DNA from: CAYJLW01 sp964370965
Lineage (GTDB): Bacteria; Actinomycetota; Acidimicrobiia; UBA2766
Direction of reading: 5' to 3'
Length of the DNA: 55,873 bases
Assembly: GCA_964370965.1 (NCBI GenBank)
Contig: CAYJLW010000019.1
Location: 1 to 55,873, forward strand
The notes beneath the pieces are model-generated. The model was not told the origin of the DNA. It did not search any database and was given only the letters and a program-made list of their open reading frames with translations. Numbering within the stretch: the stretch's first letter is position 1; the number at the start of each line of letters is the position of its first letter. Shown one piece after another: positions 1 through 8,350 of this stretch. The position numbers and the translations under genes were made by a program.

Positions 1-123
1 TGACCCACGAGGAACCCGCGTCCGTCACGATTTACACCGCACCTGGGACGCCACCTTCCCGACCCCTCGGAGTACGAGGACCGGCTGTTCGCCGCTCTCG
101 ACCGCCAGGCGCCCCCGCTCACC

Positions 124-489
124 ATGGGCCGGATCCTCGACGCCTTCACCGAGGCCGCCACCACCATCGAGGACGACGAGCTGCTCCAACGTCGGCGCGC
201 CGCCGTCATCGCCGACAACCAGCTCCGCGTGGTGAACACGGGTACGACCGCCTTCGTCACCGCCCGTGACACCATCGTCGGCCGTCTCGCGGGCCGCACC
301 GGCCTCCCCGAGTCAGACCCGCGGCTCCACCTGGGAGTGAGCCTGGCTCTGTTCACCATGGCCCAGGCGTACGTCCGCTGGGCGGGTGGGGAGACCGAGG
401 TGACCCTCGTCGAGGAGTTCGAAGGTACCGTGGGGCTCCTCCGGCGTCTGATCGCCGACGAGGTCACCTTCGACCCGGCACCAGGCTGA
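124..489 (+). CDS. TetR-family regulator, C-terminal part
   Basis: This reading frame encodes 121 residues that look like the ligand-binding C-terminal half of a TetR-family repressor (all helical, with conserved-type segments such as VTARDTIVGRLAGRTG and FTMAQAYVRW). The frame stays open upstream to position 4, and the residues there (EYEDRLFAALDRQ) also fit a TetR linker, but no start codon exists before 124. The DNA-binding HTH domain is therefore outside the window or in another frame: positions 2-60 in a second frame read TWDATFP, which hints at a frameshift near position 60. Target and ligand are unknown. It converges with the secreted DUF4185 gene. Moderate confidence in the family; the gene is partial or broken. 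Confidence 0.55.
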   Translation: MGRILDAFTEAATTIEDDELLQRRRAAVIADNQLRVVNTGTTAFVTARDTIVGRLAGRTGLPESDPRLHLGVSLALFTMAQAYVRWAGGETEVTLVEEFEGTVGLLRRLIADEVTFDPAPG

Positions 490-604
490 TCCCGCCGCCG
501 AAGCCCCAGAAGCGCCAGGGACCCCGGAACGCCGGACATCCGTCATTTGGGCACGACTCGTCTGCCCCGCTGCCGGGGCGAGGGAGTCCAGTGCCCCGGG
601 CAGC

Positions 605-2116
605 CTACGGGGTGAGCGACCAGTGCAGGGTGTAGAGGGCCCAGGGGATGGAGGAGAAGTCGATCCAGGTGTTCGTGGACGTGGCCGCGCCCGCAGGCGT
701 GCGGGTGACGCCGGTGAAGAGGACGGGCGTGAGGAGGTGGACTCCGGCGCCCGGGTCGTCGATGCGCACGGTTCCGAGGTAGATCGGGAAGATCCAGAGG
801 CGTCCCACGTTGAAGGCCGCGGTGGCGTCGCCCCCGTTCACACCCGGGTATGTCGCCGTTCCCTGCACGGACTGGACGTCGCCGGTGCCGGGCGGGTTCA
901 CGGTGACGGCCCCGGTGCCCGAGCCGGTGTAGGAGTAGGTGCGGCCGCCGCTGACCTGCAGGTCGAGCAGAGGCTGGCCGGGCAGGCGCAGGGGCACGCG
1001 CACCCCGCGGATCTCGCCCAGGAACCCGCCCATGGGGCGGAAGTAGGTGACGAGGAGGTTGGAGCCGTTCCCGGAGGCCTCCGGGTGCTGGTTCACGGCG
1101 TAGTCGAAACAGCCCGAGCACGCCGCCGGCGGGGCCTGCATCGTGAAGATGTGGGCGGCGTCGCTCCAGGGGCCTTCCGGTGCCGGCGCGGTCTGGATCC
1201 ACACCTTCCCGTCGAGGGTCTGGGACAAGGCGGTGTAGAGCCCGAGGGCCTGGCTCCAGGCGACGCTGAAGTCCGCCGTCATCTTGGACACGACCGGCAC
1301 CGCCGCGGAGATGTTCGACGTCCAGCCGGAGCCGTCCCAGGCCTCCCAGTTCGCCGGGTCCCCGACGCGGGACCAGTCGACGCCGGACCCGGTGTCGGCC
1401 GTGGCGCGGATCACCCGGCAGGCGTCGTTGACCAGGACCCAGGTGCAGCCGTACAGGTAGACGCGGTCGCCGACGCGCAGGGCGCTGGAGCCGTACTTGA
1501 CGGCCGTGGCGTCAAACAGGAACCCGTCGGCGGGATCGAAGCGGAAGTCCCGCTGGGCGGAGGTGTCGCCCACGCCGATCGTGGCCAGCCCGACCCCCTG
1601 GTACTGGAAGTCCCAGGACCCGGCGATCTTGTACTTGTGGTACACGACGATGCTGTGGGTGGCGTCGGTGGGGACCACCACGGTGGGCCACAGCGCCCAA
1701 CGGTCGTTGCCAGGGTCGCCCTGGCGGTTGTAGTCCAGCTCCGCCTGTGTGTAGGGGATGAGCTGGTAGGGGGTGTTTGTGGCGTCCTCCTGCTCGGTCA
1801 CGGCCATCGGGTTCGCCGACGTCGGGTCCGAGAGGGCGAAGGTGGCCGAGCGCCACCCGTCCGCCGGCGGGTTCCAAGGCTGGGTCGGCGTGTAGAAGGT
1901 GTCGCCGAAGACCCAGAGCATGTCGGTGCCGAGGAGGCCGCTCGCGCCGACGTCCCTGTTGAAGACGTTCGCCGGGGTGCCGGTGATGATGCCGACATCG
2001 GTGGCGGGCCCGACGACGATCGGCGGGGGAGCGGCGCCGCCGGGCGGGGCGAGAGCGAGGACCGCGGACGCGCCGAGCAGCGCGACGACGAGAAGAGAGA
2101 GACCACGTCTGGTCAA
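605..2116 (-). CDS. Secreted DUF4185-type protein
   Basis: A 503-residue exported protein. The chosen TTG start gives MTRRGLSLLVVALLGASAV, a twin-Arg/hydrophobic signal peptide ending near an Ala-rich cleavage site (about residue 28-32); a GGGAGG ribosome site lies about 5 nt upstream. A second TTG nine codons earlier (2143) lacks a ribosome site. The mature part is a Trp/Asp-rich beta-propeller-like sequence (LWVFGDTFY, then several YxxxG and W-D repeats), the style of the DUF4185 family, whose members are secreted and often sit with glycan-degrading enzymes. Two Cys pairs (YGCTWVLVNDAC and PPAACSGC) could form disulfides. No catalytic residues can be assigned. A GH29 fucosidase is encoded nearby, but not in an operon with it. 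Confidence 0.75.
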   Translation of the reverse strand: MTRRGLSLLVVALLGASAVLALAPPGGAAPPPIVVGPATDVGIITGTPANVFNRDVGASGLLGTDMLWVFGDTFYTPTQPWNPPADGWRSATFALSDPTSANPMAVTEQEDATNTPYQLIPYTQAELDYNRQGDPGNDRWALWPTVVVPTDATHSIVVYHKYKIAGSWDFQYQGVGLATIGVGDTSAQRDFRFDPADGFLFDATAVKYGSSALRVGDRVYLYGCTWVLVNDACRVIRATADTGSGVDWSRVGDPANWEAWDGSGWTSNISAAVPVVSKMTADFSVAWSQALGLYTALSQTLDGKVWIQTAPAPEGPWSDAAHIFTMQAPPAACSGCFDYAVNQHPEASGNGSNLLVTYFRPMGGFLGEIRGVRVPLRLPGQPLLDLQVSGGRTYSYTGSGTGAVTVNPPGTGDVQSVQGTATYPGVNGGDATAAFNVGRLWIFPIYLGTVRIDDPGAGVHLLTPVLFTGVTRTPAGAATSTNTWIDFSSIPWALYTLHWSLTP

Positions 2117-2216
2117 GGGAGCCTCCCGATCAGATGCCCACAAACCCGCCAGAGCCTAGCTGCATGCCGTCGAAGTGGCGTGTTGCCGGTGCCGCCCGGC
2201 GGGCCAGGGGACGGGC

Positions 2217-3038
2217 TCAGGAGCTCCGGAGTTCGACGGTGTCGCCGACCCGCAGCGCGCCCGGCACCTGCACCTCGGCATACGCGCCGAGGTTCTGGCC
2301 GTTGCGCGCCGCCAGGCTCTTGAACACCTGCAGGTCGCGTCCGAGGTCGTGGCGGGACTGCGCCTTGGTCGGCAGGGCGCAGCGGACGGTGGGCATCGTG
2401 ACGCCGATCACGGCATCACCGACGGTGAGGGACGCGCCGACCCAGTCGTTCTCGACGAACCCGGGGAGCGTGTCGTCGGTGTCGATCAGGATGGTGGGCC
2501 GGAAGCGGTGGGTGCTCCAGGCACCGTCCGGGTGGCCCTCGGCGGCGGCCGCGAGGGCGGCGGTGGTGAGGACGTGGATTGGGGCGAGGTCGACGAAGGA
2601 CCCGGCGGGCGTGGCCCACTCGAAGGTGTCGGCGTCCTCGTCGTCGACGTTGAAGCTCATCGTGAACGGCGTCGCTGCCTCGCCGGCGGGGCGCAGCGTC
2701 ACGGGTACATCGAGCCAGGCGCTCAGCGCCGCGTCCGTACGGGGCCCGGAGCCGGCGAGCAGGGTGCCGTCGGGGAGGTCGATCTTGGGCCCCGCCGGCG
2801 TGAGCCGACCCCGCGCGTCGAGCAGCCGGGGGGTGCGCTTGGCGGTGAGGACGTGGCCGGTCCTGGTGTGCACGACTCCCCACCGGCGGTCGCCGTCGAG
2901 GCCTGTCGCGGTGACGACCCCGGCGTCGAGGGCCTCGCCCTGCATCGACTTCACGGGGTAGCGGGTGACGGCGGCGACCGTCCCGATCCTGCGCCCGGGG
3001 GCGGGACCGGGGAGCTCGTTGTCTCGTTGTGACGCCAC
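2217..3038 (-). CDS. MOSC domain protein
   Basis: 273 residues with an N-terminal MOSC beta-barrel (VTRYPVKSMQGE near residue 20-35, the usual PVKSxxG opening) and a MOSC domain with the conserved Cys in PTVRCALPTKAQ near residue 220. MOSC proteins bind molybdenum cofactor or carry sulfur for it (family of YcbX, mARC and the MoCo sulfurase C-terminus), so a role in N-hydroxylated-compound reduction or cofactor sulfuration is likely. The frame stays open far upstream across the divergent VOC gene, but codon content changes there; the GTG at 3038 removes that overlap. No partner redox gene is adjacent. Confidence 0.8.
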   Translation of the reverse strand: MASQRDNELPGPAPGRRIGTVAAVTRYPVKSMQGEALDAGVVTATGLDGDRRWGVVHTRTGHVLTAKRTPRLLDARGRLTPAGPKIDLPDGTLLAGSGPRTDAALSAWLDVPVTLRPAGEAATPFTMSFNVDDEDADTFEWATPAGSFVDLAPIHVLTTAALAAAAEGHPDGAWSTHRFRPTILIDTDDTLPGFVENDWVGASLTVGDAVIGVTMPTVRCALPTKAQSRHDLGRDLQVFKSLAARNGQNLGAYAEVQVPGALRVGDTVELRSS

Positions 3039-3159
3039 ACGCCCGACGCTAGTGCCGCCGCCGTTCGGGGCGAGCGGGGGCTCGGGTCGGCAGGCGATAG
3101 GATCCGCCGGGAGCGGCGGGTCCCCGGTCCCTCGCCCGCTGAACAGGAGGTAGGCGACG

Positions 3160-3519
3160 ATGGCTACGCCGGTTGTGCAGGTGGCGACGGTGGTCGTCAA
3201 CGTCACCGACATCGAGAGGGAGAAGGCCTTCTGGTCGGCCCTTCTCGGCGTCGGTGTCGCCCGGGAGTTCCCCGGCTTCACGTGGCTGGAACCCCAGCAC
3301 GAGGGCGGGATCTCGGTGGCGCTGCAGGTGGTGCCCGACCCCACGCCCGGACGCAACCGCCTCCACCTCGACGCCGGTGTGGAGGACCTCGAGGCCGCCC
3401 GGCGCAGCATCGAGGAGCTCGGCGGCTCCTTCGTGGAGGACCACGAGATCTACGGCTTCCGCTGGAAGGTGATGGCCGACCCCGAGGGCAACGAGTTCTG
3501 CATCGCGGCAGACGGGTGA
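3160..3519 (+). CDS. VOC-family protein
   Basis: 119 residues forming one vicinal-oxygen-chelate unit: a first beta-alpha-beta-beta-beta module (VVNVTDIEREKAFWSALLG) and a second one ending in the typical WKVMADPEGNEFCIA. The latter, DPxGNxFC, is the usual C-terminal metal-side motif of glyoxalase/bleomycin-resistance/dioxygenase relatives. Substrate unknown; the protein probably dimerises to build active sites. Start chosen at ATG behind a strong AGGAGG site. It is divergent from the MOSC gene and is followed by two palindromic repeat elements. Confidence 0.85.
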   Translation: MATPVVQVATVVVNVTDIEREKAFWSALLGVGVAREFPGFTWLEPQHEGGISVALQVVPDPTPGRNRLHLDAGVEDLEAARRSIEELGGSFVEDHEIYGFRWKVMADPEGNEFCIAADG

Positions 3520-3607
3520 GTGCTCGAGCGGCCGCCGTCCCGGCACCGGGGTGCCGGCGGGCCTCGCCCGGGCGGAACAGGAGGGCGCCCGCCGGGTCGG
3601 CCCCACG

Positions 3608-3726
3608 AAACTGGGCGCGTTTCGCGTCGGATATGACGCGTGGCGCGCCCAGTTTCGGCCAACCCGGTCGGCCCCACGGAACTGGGCGCGTTTCGCGTCG
3701 GATATGACGCGTGGCGCGCCCAGTTT
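3608..3726. repeat. Two tandem copies of a nested palindromic element
   Basis: Positions 3608-3655 and 3680-3726 are near-identical. Each runs from an outer arm AACTGGGCGCG to its reverse complement CGCGCCCAGTT, and within it lies a second inverted pair CGCGTC / GACGCG around GGATAT. Both copies are preceded by GTCGGCCCCACG. They fill the space between the convergent VOC and fucosidase genes, so they could act as a two-way terminator, but related copies elsewhere in the window (28613-28737, 32056-32102, 42747-42990) show that this is a repeat family. Confidence 0.9.
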
Positions 3727-3739
3727 GCGTGGGGGGCGG

Positions 3740-5215
3740 CTACGCAGCGCCGGACGGCGGCGCTGCCTCGACGTGGTCGAGGGCGACGGCGACGACGGGC
3801 TCGGCGAGGGACTCCTCGGGCAGCGCGAGCTCGACCCGCAGGCCGCCGCCCGTGGCGGTGAAGGGCAGGGGCGTGCCCCCGGCGGACGTCACCGCCGTGC
3901 GGGCCGTGGGGACGACGGGGAGGGTCACCGACACGCCGCCCCTGCCCCGCAGGAGGTCCGTCCACAGCAGGGCCCAGACCCGCTCCCCGGCAGCCGTGAA
4001 GCGCACCTCCACGCCCTCCGGGGTGCGGGCGGCAGGGCGCACCCAGGCCCGGGTCCCGCGCAGGGCCGCCCCGTGGGCCCGCATCCAGGTGCCCAGCCAG
4101 TCGAGGCGGCGGGACTGTTCTTCGGGGATGGCGGCGTCCTCCCCGCGGGGCCCCACGTTCAGGAGGAGGTTGCCGCCCTTGGCGACGACGTCGACGAGGG
4201 AACGCACGAGGTCGTCCCGGCTCAGGAAGTCCGCCTCGGTGGAGTTGCGGTTGTACCCGAAGCCGTGGTCCATGCCCCGGGTCGCCTCCCAGGGGGTGTG
4301 CTGTATGCGCGGGAAGGACGTGAACTCGGGGGTGAGGTGTCCGAAGTACCGGGGCCGGGGCGGCACCAGGCCGCCCGCCCGCTTCACGACGGCACGGGCG
4401 GCGGCGTTCACGGCGCGGCGGGCCCCGGGGATCCGCAGGAGCGCCGACATGTCCGGGCCCGACATCCAGCGGTCGTTCACGACGCCGTCGGGCACCCGCT
4501 CGAAGTAGTGCGCGAGGAGGGGCCGGAGCTCTCGCCAGCCCGAGGGCCAGGCGATGTCGTTCCAGAGCACGGCGGGGTGGTAGCGCTCGACGAGCTCGCG
4601 GACCTGGGCGGTGGCGTAGCCGGTGTACTCGCCCCGCGGCACGGCGGCGAGGCCGTCGGCGATGCTGCCGATCGGGGTGGCGTCGAACGTCCAGTCGTAG
4701 CCGCCGGAGTAGTAGACGCCGAAGCGCAGGCCGTGGGCCCGTACGGCGGCGGCGAGCTCGCCGACGAGGTCCCGCTCGCTGTGCCAGCCGGGGCGGTGCG
4801 GGTTGGCCACGGCGGAGGGCCACAGGCACCAGCCGTCGTGGTGCTTGGTGACGAGGACCACGTAGCCGGCGCCGGCGGCGGCGAAACGGCGCGCCCAGCC
4901 CTCCGGGTCCCAGTGCGCCGTGCCCGCCACGAAGTCCGCGGCGAACGCGCTGTAGGGCCGGTCTCCGTGGCGTTCCCGGTGGAAGGCGGCCACGCTGCTG
5001 CCGGGGAAGCGCAGGGAGTTCTCGTACCACTCCGAGTAGGGCGTCTCGGAGAGGGGGTTGGCCTGGCGGCTGAGGAGGAGTTCGGTGATGTCGTGGTCGG
5101 TGGGGGCGAAGCCGGGTACCGACGCCGGGGTCCAGTGCACGAAGATCCCGAGTTTGGCGTCGGCCCACCACGCCGGTACCCGCCCCCGCCGCGGCATCAA
5201 GTCACGTGAACGCAT
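3740..5215 (-). CDS. Alpha-L-fucosidase (GH29)
   Basis: 491 residues with the GH29 (beta/alpha)8 barrel. Diagnostic segments are AKLGIFVHW near residue 20-28, WARRFAAAGAGYVVLVTKHHDGWCLW near 110-135, and VLWNDIAWP, whose Asp220 fits the catalytic nucleophile. A beta-sandwich tail follows. It hydrolyses terminal alpha-L-fucose from glycans. No signal peptide is visible, so the enzyme is probably cytoplasmic. ATG at 5215 was chosen; a GTG at 5257 and an ATG at 5197 are alternatives, and none has a clear ribosome site. It ends at the palindromic repeats and is divergent from the methyltransferase. Confidence 0.9.
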   Translation of the reverse strand: MRSRDLMPRRGRVPAWWADAKLGIFVHWTPASVPGFAPTDHDITELLLSRQANPLSETPYSEWYENSLRFPGSSVAAFHRERHGDRPYSAFAADFVAGTAHWDPEGWARRFAAAGAGYVVLVTKHHDGWCLWPSAVANPHRPGWHSERDLVGELAAAVRAHGLRFGVYYSGGYDWTFDATPIGSIADGLAAVPRGEYTGYATAQVRELVERYHPAVLWNDIAWPSGWRELRPLLAHYFERVPDGVVNDRWMSGPDMSALLRIPGARRAVNAAARAVVKRAGGLVPPRPRYFGHLTPEFTSFPRIQHTPWEATRGMDHGFGYNRNSTEADFLSRDDLVRSLVDVVAKGGNLLLNVGPRGEDAAIPEEQSRRLDWLGTWMRAHGAALRGTRAWVRPAARTPEGVEVRFTAAGERVWALLWTDLLRGRGGVSVTLPVVPTARTAVTSAGGTPLPFTATGGGLRVELALPEESLAEPVVAVALDHVEAAPPSGAA

Positions 5216-5409
5216 CCTGGTTGTGAGTCTGTCACGGGCGGGCGTCCGGCGACGCACTTCGGCGCGTCCACGGGGCGGTTCCGGGGGGCCGCCCGGGTGC
5301 TGTCCGAGGCGAGCGGAGAGCGCGGTCGGGTGGGCGAGGCGACGGCCGGGGTCTCCCCGGCCGGTAGGTTGGCGGCGGCCCGAGCCCGGATCGCCAGACC
5401 AGAGGCGCC

Positions 5410-6225
5410 ATGAACGACACGTACGTCCACGGGTACGAGCAGCGGGAGCACGAGCGCCTCGCCGATCAGGCCGGCACCCTGGTCGATCTGCTGCACGGCG
5501 ACACGGCCTACCCCGCCGGGAGCGTCGTGTTGGAGGTGGGTTGTGGGGTCGGCGCGCAGACCGTCACGCTGGCGCGGCGCAGCCAGGGCGCCCGGTTCGT
5601 GTCAGTGGACGTCTCGGCGCAGTCGCTGGTCGTGGCCCGGCGACGGGTCGAGCAGGCGGGGCTCGCGAACGCCGAGTTCTCCCGGGCGGACGTCTTCGCC
5701 ATGCCCTTCGCGGAGCGGACCTTCGACCACGTCTTCGTGTGCTTCGTGCTCGAGCACCTCCCGCGTCCCCTGGGTGTCCTCACCGCCCTCGCTGGGCTGC
5801 TCCGACCAGGCGGCACCATCACCGTGATCGAGGGCGATCACGGGTCGGCCTTCTTCCATCCCGACAGCGAGGCCGCCAAGGCCGCGATCCAGTGCCAGGT
5901 GGCACTGCAGCGCGACACCGGCGGGAATGCTCTCATCGGCCGGGAGGTCTACCCGTTGCTGGTCGAGGCCGGCTTCCACGACGTCCGCGTCTCGCCCCGC
6001 ATGGTGTACGCGGACGCGAACCGGCCCGATCTCGTCGACGGTTTCACCCGCAAGACGTTCACCGCCATGATCGAAGGGGTCCGTGGCCCCGCAATTGCAG
6101 CCGGCCTTGTCCAGGCGGATCGCTTCGATGCCGGCGTCCGCGACCTTCATCGCACGACCCTCGACGACGGCGTCTTCTGTTACACGTTCTTCAAGGGCGT
6201 CGGCGTGCGGGGGCCGCAGGGATAG
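5410..6225 (+). CDS. Class I SAM-dependent methyltransferase
   Basis: 271 residues with a Rossmann methyltransferase core. Motif I is VLEVGCGVGAQT near residue 40-50, the acidic end of strand 2 is VSVDVS, motif III/IV region reads DHVFVCFVLEHL, and a post-motif LLRPGGTITVIEGDH follows. The C-terminal third is a helical cap resembling UbiE/Coq5-type or small-molecule methyltransferases. The acceptor is unknown. It stands alone, about 190 nt from the divergent fucosidase. Confidence 0.85.
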   Translation: MNDTYVHGYEQREHERLADQAGTLVDLLHGDTAYPAGSVVLEVGCGVGAQTVTLARRSQGARFVSVDVSAQSLVVARRRVEQAGLANAEFSRADVFAMPFAERTFDHVFVCFVLEHLPRPLGVLTALAGLLRPGGTITVIEGDHGSAFFHPDSEAAKAAIQCQVALQRDTGGNALIGREVYPLLVEAGFHDVRVSPRMVYADANRPDLVDGFTRKTFTAMIEGVRGPAIAAGLVQADRFDAGVRDLHRTTLDDGVFCYTFFKGVGVRGPQG

Positions 6226-6259
6226 GGGGACCCCTCTCTCGGCTCGGCTCGCGGCGTGT

Positions 6260-6976
6260 TCAGCCTTCGGCGAAGGGTTGGTTGCCGTAGCGGTCGAGGT
6301 GGACGACCTCGCCGATGGGGCGGCGCCTGGTGGGGCCGTACTTCCCGGCCGCCCAGCCGATCGGGATGATGCAGACGGGGTTGACGTTCCGGGGCAGGCC
6401 GAGGATGCGCTTGGCGGCGGGGACGAGCCAGATCGGCAGCGTCTGCAGGGAGGCGCCGAGGCCCACGGCCCGGCAGGCGAGGAGGAGGTTCTGCACGGCG
6501 GGGTAGACCGAGCCGTAGTAGGAGGCCACGGTGATCTGCGGCCAGCCCACCGGCCGGTGCTTGAGGCTGCGGCGGTAGCAGGGGATGACGAAGACGGGGA
6601 TGTCCGCGAAGTGCTCCGCCTGCCACTTGCCGGGGGCGATCTGGCGGGCGACGGCGGGGTCGCGGGCCGCGGCCCGTTCGACCATGGGCTGGAACGCCCG
6701 GTACAGCACCCGGTAGAGGCGGCCGAGGCGGGCCTTCTGGGCGCGGTCCTTCACGACGAGGTAGGACCAGTCCTGCGTGTTCGAGCTCGTGGGCGCCTTC
6801 AGCGACAGCTCCAGGAGGCGCAGCAGCAACTCGTCGGGGACGGGGTCGGTGCGCAGCCGCCGCACCGCCCGCTGGGTGAGCATCGCCTCCTCCAGCGGCA
6901 TCCCGAGCGCGGCGAGGGCGTCCGTGACGTCGGGGGTGTCCGCGGTGTCCGTGGTGTCCGTGGGGGCGTCGGTCAT
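6260..6976 (-). CDS. Nitroreductase-family FMN oxidoreductase
   Basis: 238 residues with the nitroreductase fold: MLTQRAVRRLRTDPVPDELL at the N-terminus (the usual R-S-x-R-x-F-type FMN phosphate region), then SLKAPTSSNTQDWSYLVVKD, and a C-terminal GLGASLQTLP ... VCIIPIGWAAGKYGP, the typical active-site/FMN segment. It probably reduces nitro, quinone or enone compounds using NAD(P)H, in the cytoplasm. Start ATG at 6976 was chosen because the protein family begins there; the frame is open further upstream but the sequence is unlike the family. The ribosome site is weak. A perfect inverted repeat lies 68 nt upstream. Confidence 0.85.
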   Translation of the reverse strand: MTDAPTDTTDTADTPDVTDALAALGMPLEEAMLTQRAVRRLRTDPVPDELLLRLLELSLKAPTSSNTQDWSYLVVKDRAQKARLGRLYRVLYRAFQPMVERAAARDPAVARQIAPGKWQAEHFADIPVFVIPCYRRSLKHRPVGWPQITVASYYGSVYPAVQNLLLACRAVGLGASLQTLPIWLVPAAKRILGLPRNVNPVCIIPIGWAAGKYGPTRRRPIGEVVHLDRYGNQPFAEG

Positions 6977-7043
6977 GACGGCGACAGTAGCCCGGCGGGG
7001 CGCCCGCTGCCCGGGGCAGGACCGCTCACGCGAGTGGTACTGA

Positions 7044-7063
7044 AATGACGGTATTTCGTCATT
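7044..7063. promoter_or_regulatory. Perfect inverted repeat AATGACG-n6-CGTCATT
   Basis: Seven-base arms AATGACG (7044-7050) and CGTCATT (7057-7063) flank GTATTT. This is an A/T-richer spot in very G+C-rich DNA between the divergent nitroreductase and C-N hydrolase genes, 68 nt upstream of the nitroreductase start. It has the shape of a dimeric repressor site. No adjacent regulator gene is present, so the binding protein is unknown. The surrounding 6977-7346 holds no gene I can support. Confidence 0.4.
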
Positions 7064-7346
7064 CCGGTACCAGTGGCGGGGATGGGCGGCGGAGTGGCGG
7101 GTGGCGCACGGGGTGGGGTGGACGACGCGGGAGAAGTCCGGCCGGCAGGTCTCCGGCGAAGCCGACGTGGTCGCCCTGTCGCCGGGGGGCATCTGGGCCC
7201 AGACCTACGCCGCCGTCCTGGTCACCCCCGAGGTGAGGGCGGCCCTGGCCCGGCCCGCGTCCGGCTGCGAGAGGACGGACGGTGTCTGAGCCGAGCCCTC
7301 GCGGCCGGGTTCCGTTAGCCTCGCCGTGTCGAACCCGGAGAGAGCC

Positions 7347-8339
7347 GTGCCGGACGTCACCGTCGCCGCCGTGCAGCCGCTGTCCACCAACGGGGACCCG
7401 CAGGAGAACCTGCGCCGGGCCGAGGCGCTCGTGCGCGACGCCGTCGCCCAAGGGGCCGAGGTCGTGCTCTGCCCGGAGCTCCTCGCCACGGGCTACGCCT
7501 TCGAGGAGTCCCTCTGGGAGGCGGCCGAGCCCGCGGACGGGCGCACCGTCGCCTTCCTGCGGCGGATGGCCGCCGCGCACGGGATCTACGTCGGGGCGTC
7601 CTTCCTGGAGGCTACGGGCGAGGACTTCGTGAACACCTTCGTGCTCGCCGGTCCCGGCGGTGCCGAGTTGGGCCGGGTGCGCAAGGGCCACGTCCCTCTC
7701 TCGGAGAACTACCTCTTCACGGCCGCCCCCGGCCCGCACGTGATCGAGACGGACCTGGGGCGCATCGGGGTGGGCATCTGCGCGGAGAACTTCTGGGGGC
7801 TCCTCTACCGGGAGCTCTGCCGGGAGCGGCCCCATCTCATCCTCATGCCGTACTCTGCCCCCATGCCCGGGCTCCTCACCGGGATGCTGCGCGCCGTGGC
7901 TCCCCACCACGCCCGGGCGTTCGGGGCCCCGGTGGTGATGGCGAACAAGGCGGGCTCCACCCGCACGCGTGTCCCGCCGCTGCCCGGACTGCGGGTCCGC
8001 CTCGGCTTCCCGGGGCTGAGCACGGTCTGTGACGGCACGGGAGCCGTCCGGGGCCGGCTGGGACCGGAGGCGGGTCTCGTCGTCGCCCGGGTGCCACTCG
8101 GCGTCGGGGAGGGCGCCCGTATGCCGCGGCGCGAACGGCTCGCCTGGCTCCTGCGGGGGAAGTGGTCCAACGTCGTCTTCGCCCCGGTCGTCGCCGTCAC
8201 CGAGTGGCTCGGACGCCGCTCGTACCGGACGAACCCCCGGCGCCCGGCGGCGGCACGCCGGATCCAGGACGTCGGCCGGGCCGGAGACCGGGCGGGGCGT
8301 CCCGCTCCTGTCACGCCCACTGAGCGCGGCGCCCGGTAG
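7347..8339 (+). CDS. Carbon-nitrogen hydrolase (nitrilase superfamily)
   Basis: 330 residues with the full nitrilase-superfamily triad: Glu44 in LCPELLATGY, Lys113 in RVRKGHVPLSENYLF and Cys145 in GICAENFW. It should cleave a C-N bond of an amide, nitrile or carbamyl compound; the Asn/Glu-rich Cys motif is not specific enough to name a substrate. GTG at 7347 was chosen because GGAGAG precedes it at good distance; a GTG seven codons earlier (7326) is possible. The tail beyond residue 270 is basic and looks unstructured. The DUF998 gene follows 11 nt later, so the two may be co-transcribed. Confidence 0.85.
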   Translation: MPDVTVAAVQPLSTNGDPQENLRRAEALVRDAVAQGAEVVLCPELLATGYAFEESLWEAAEPADGRTVAFLRRMAAAHGIYVGASFLEATGEDFVNTFVLAGPGGAELGRVRKGHVPLSENYLFTAAPGPHVIETDLGRIGVGICAENFWGLLYRELCRERPHLILMPYSAPMPGLLTGMLRAVAPHHARAFGAPVVMANKAGSTRTRVPPLPGLRVRLGFPGLSTVCDGTGAVRGRLGPEAGLVVARVPLGVGEGARMPRRERLAWLLRGKWSNVVFAPVVAVTEWLGRRSYRTNPRRPAAARRIQDVGRAGDRAGRPAPVTPTERGAR

Positions 8340-8350
8340 CGGGGCCGCGG

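Noticed and set aside
623..2323. Long open frame on the plus strand opposite the DUF4185 gene
   Set aside because: Arg/Gly/Val-rich low-complexity translation with no protein-like pattern; a by-product of high G+C third positions on the other strand. The same applies to long antisense frames at 3450-5171, 14414-16015, 16509-18986, 18493-22344 and 25253-27220.
7045..7325. Small open frames between nitroreductase and C-N hydrolase, e.g. 7101-7289
   Set aside because: No ribosome site, no family resemblance, and composition not different from other random GC-rich frames, although VVALSPGGIWAQTYAAVL looks faintly protein-like.
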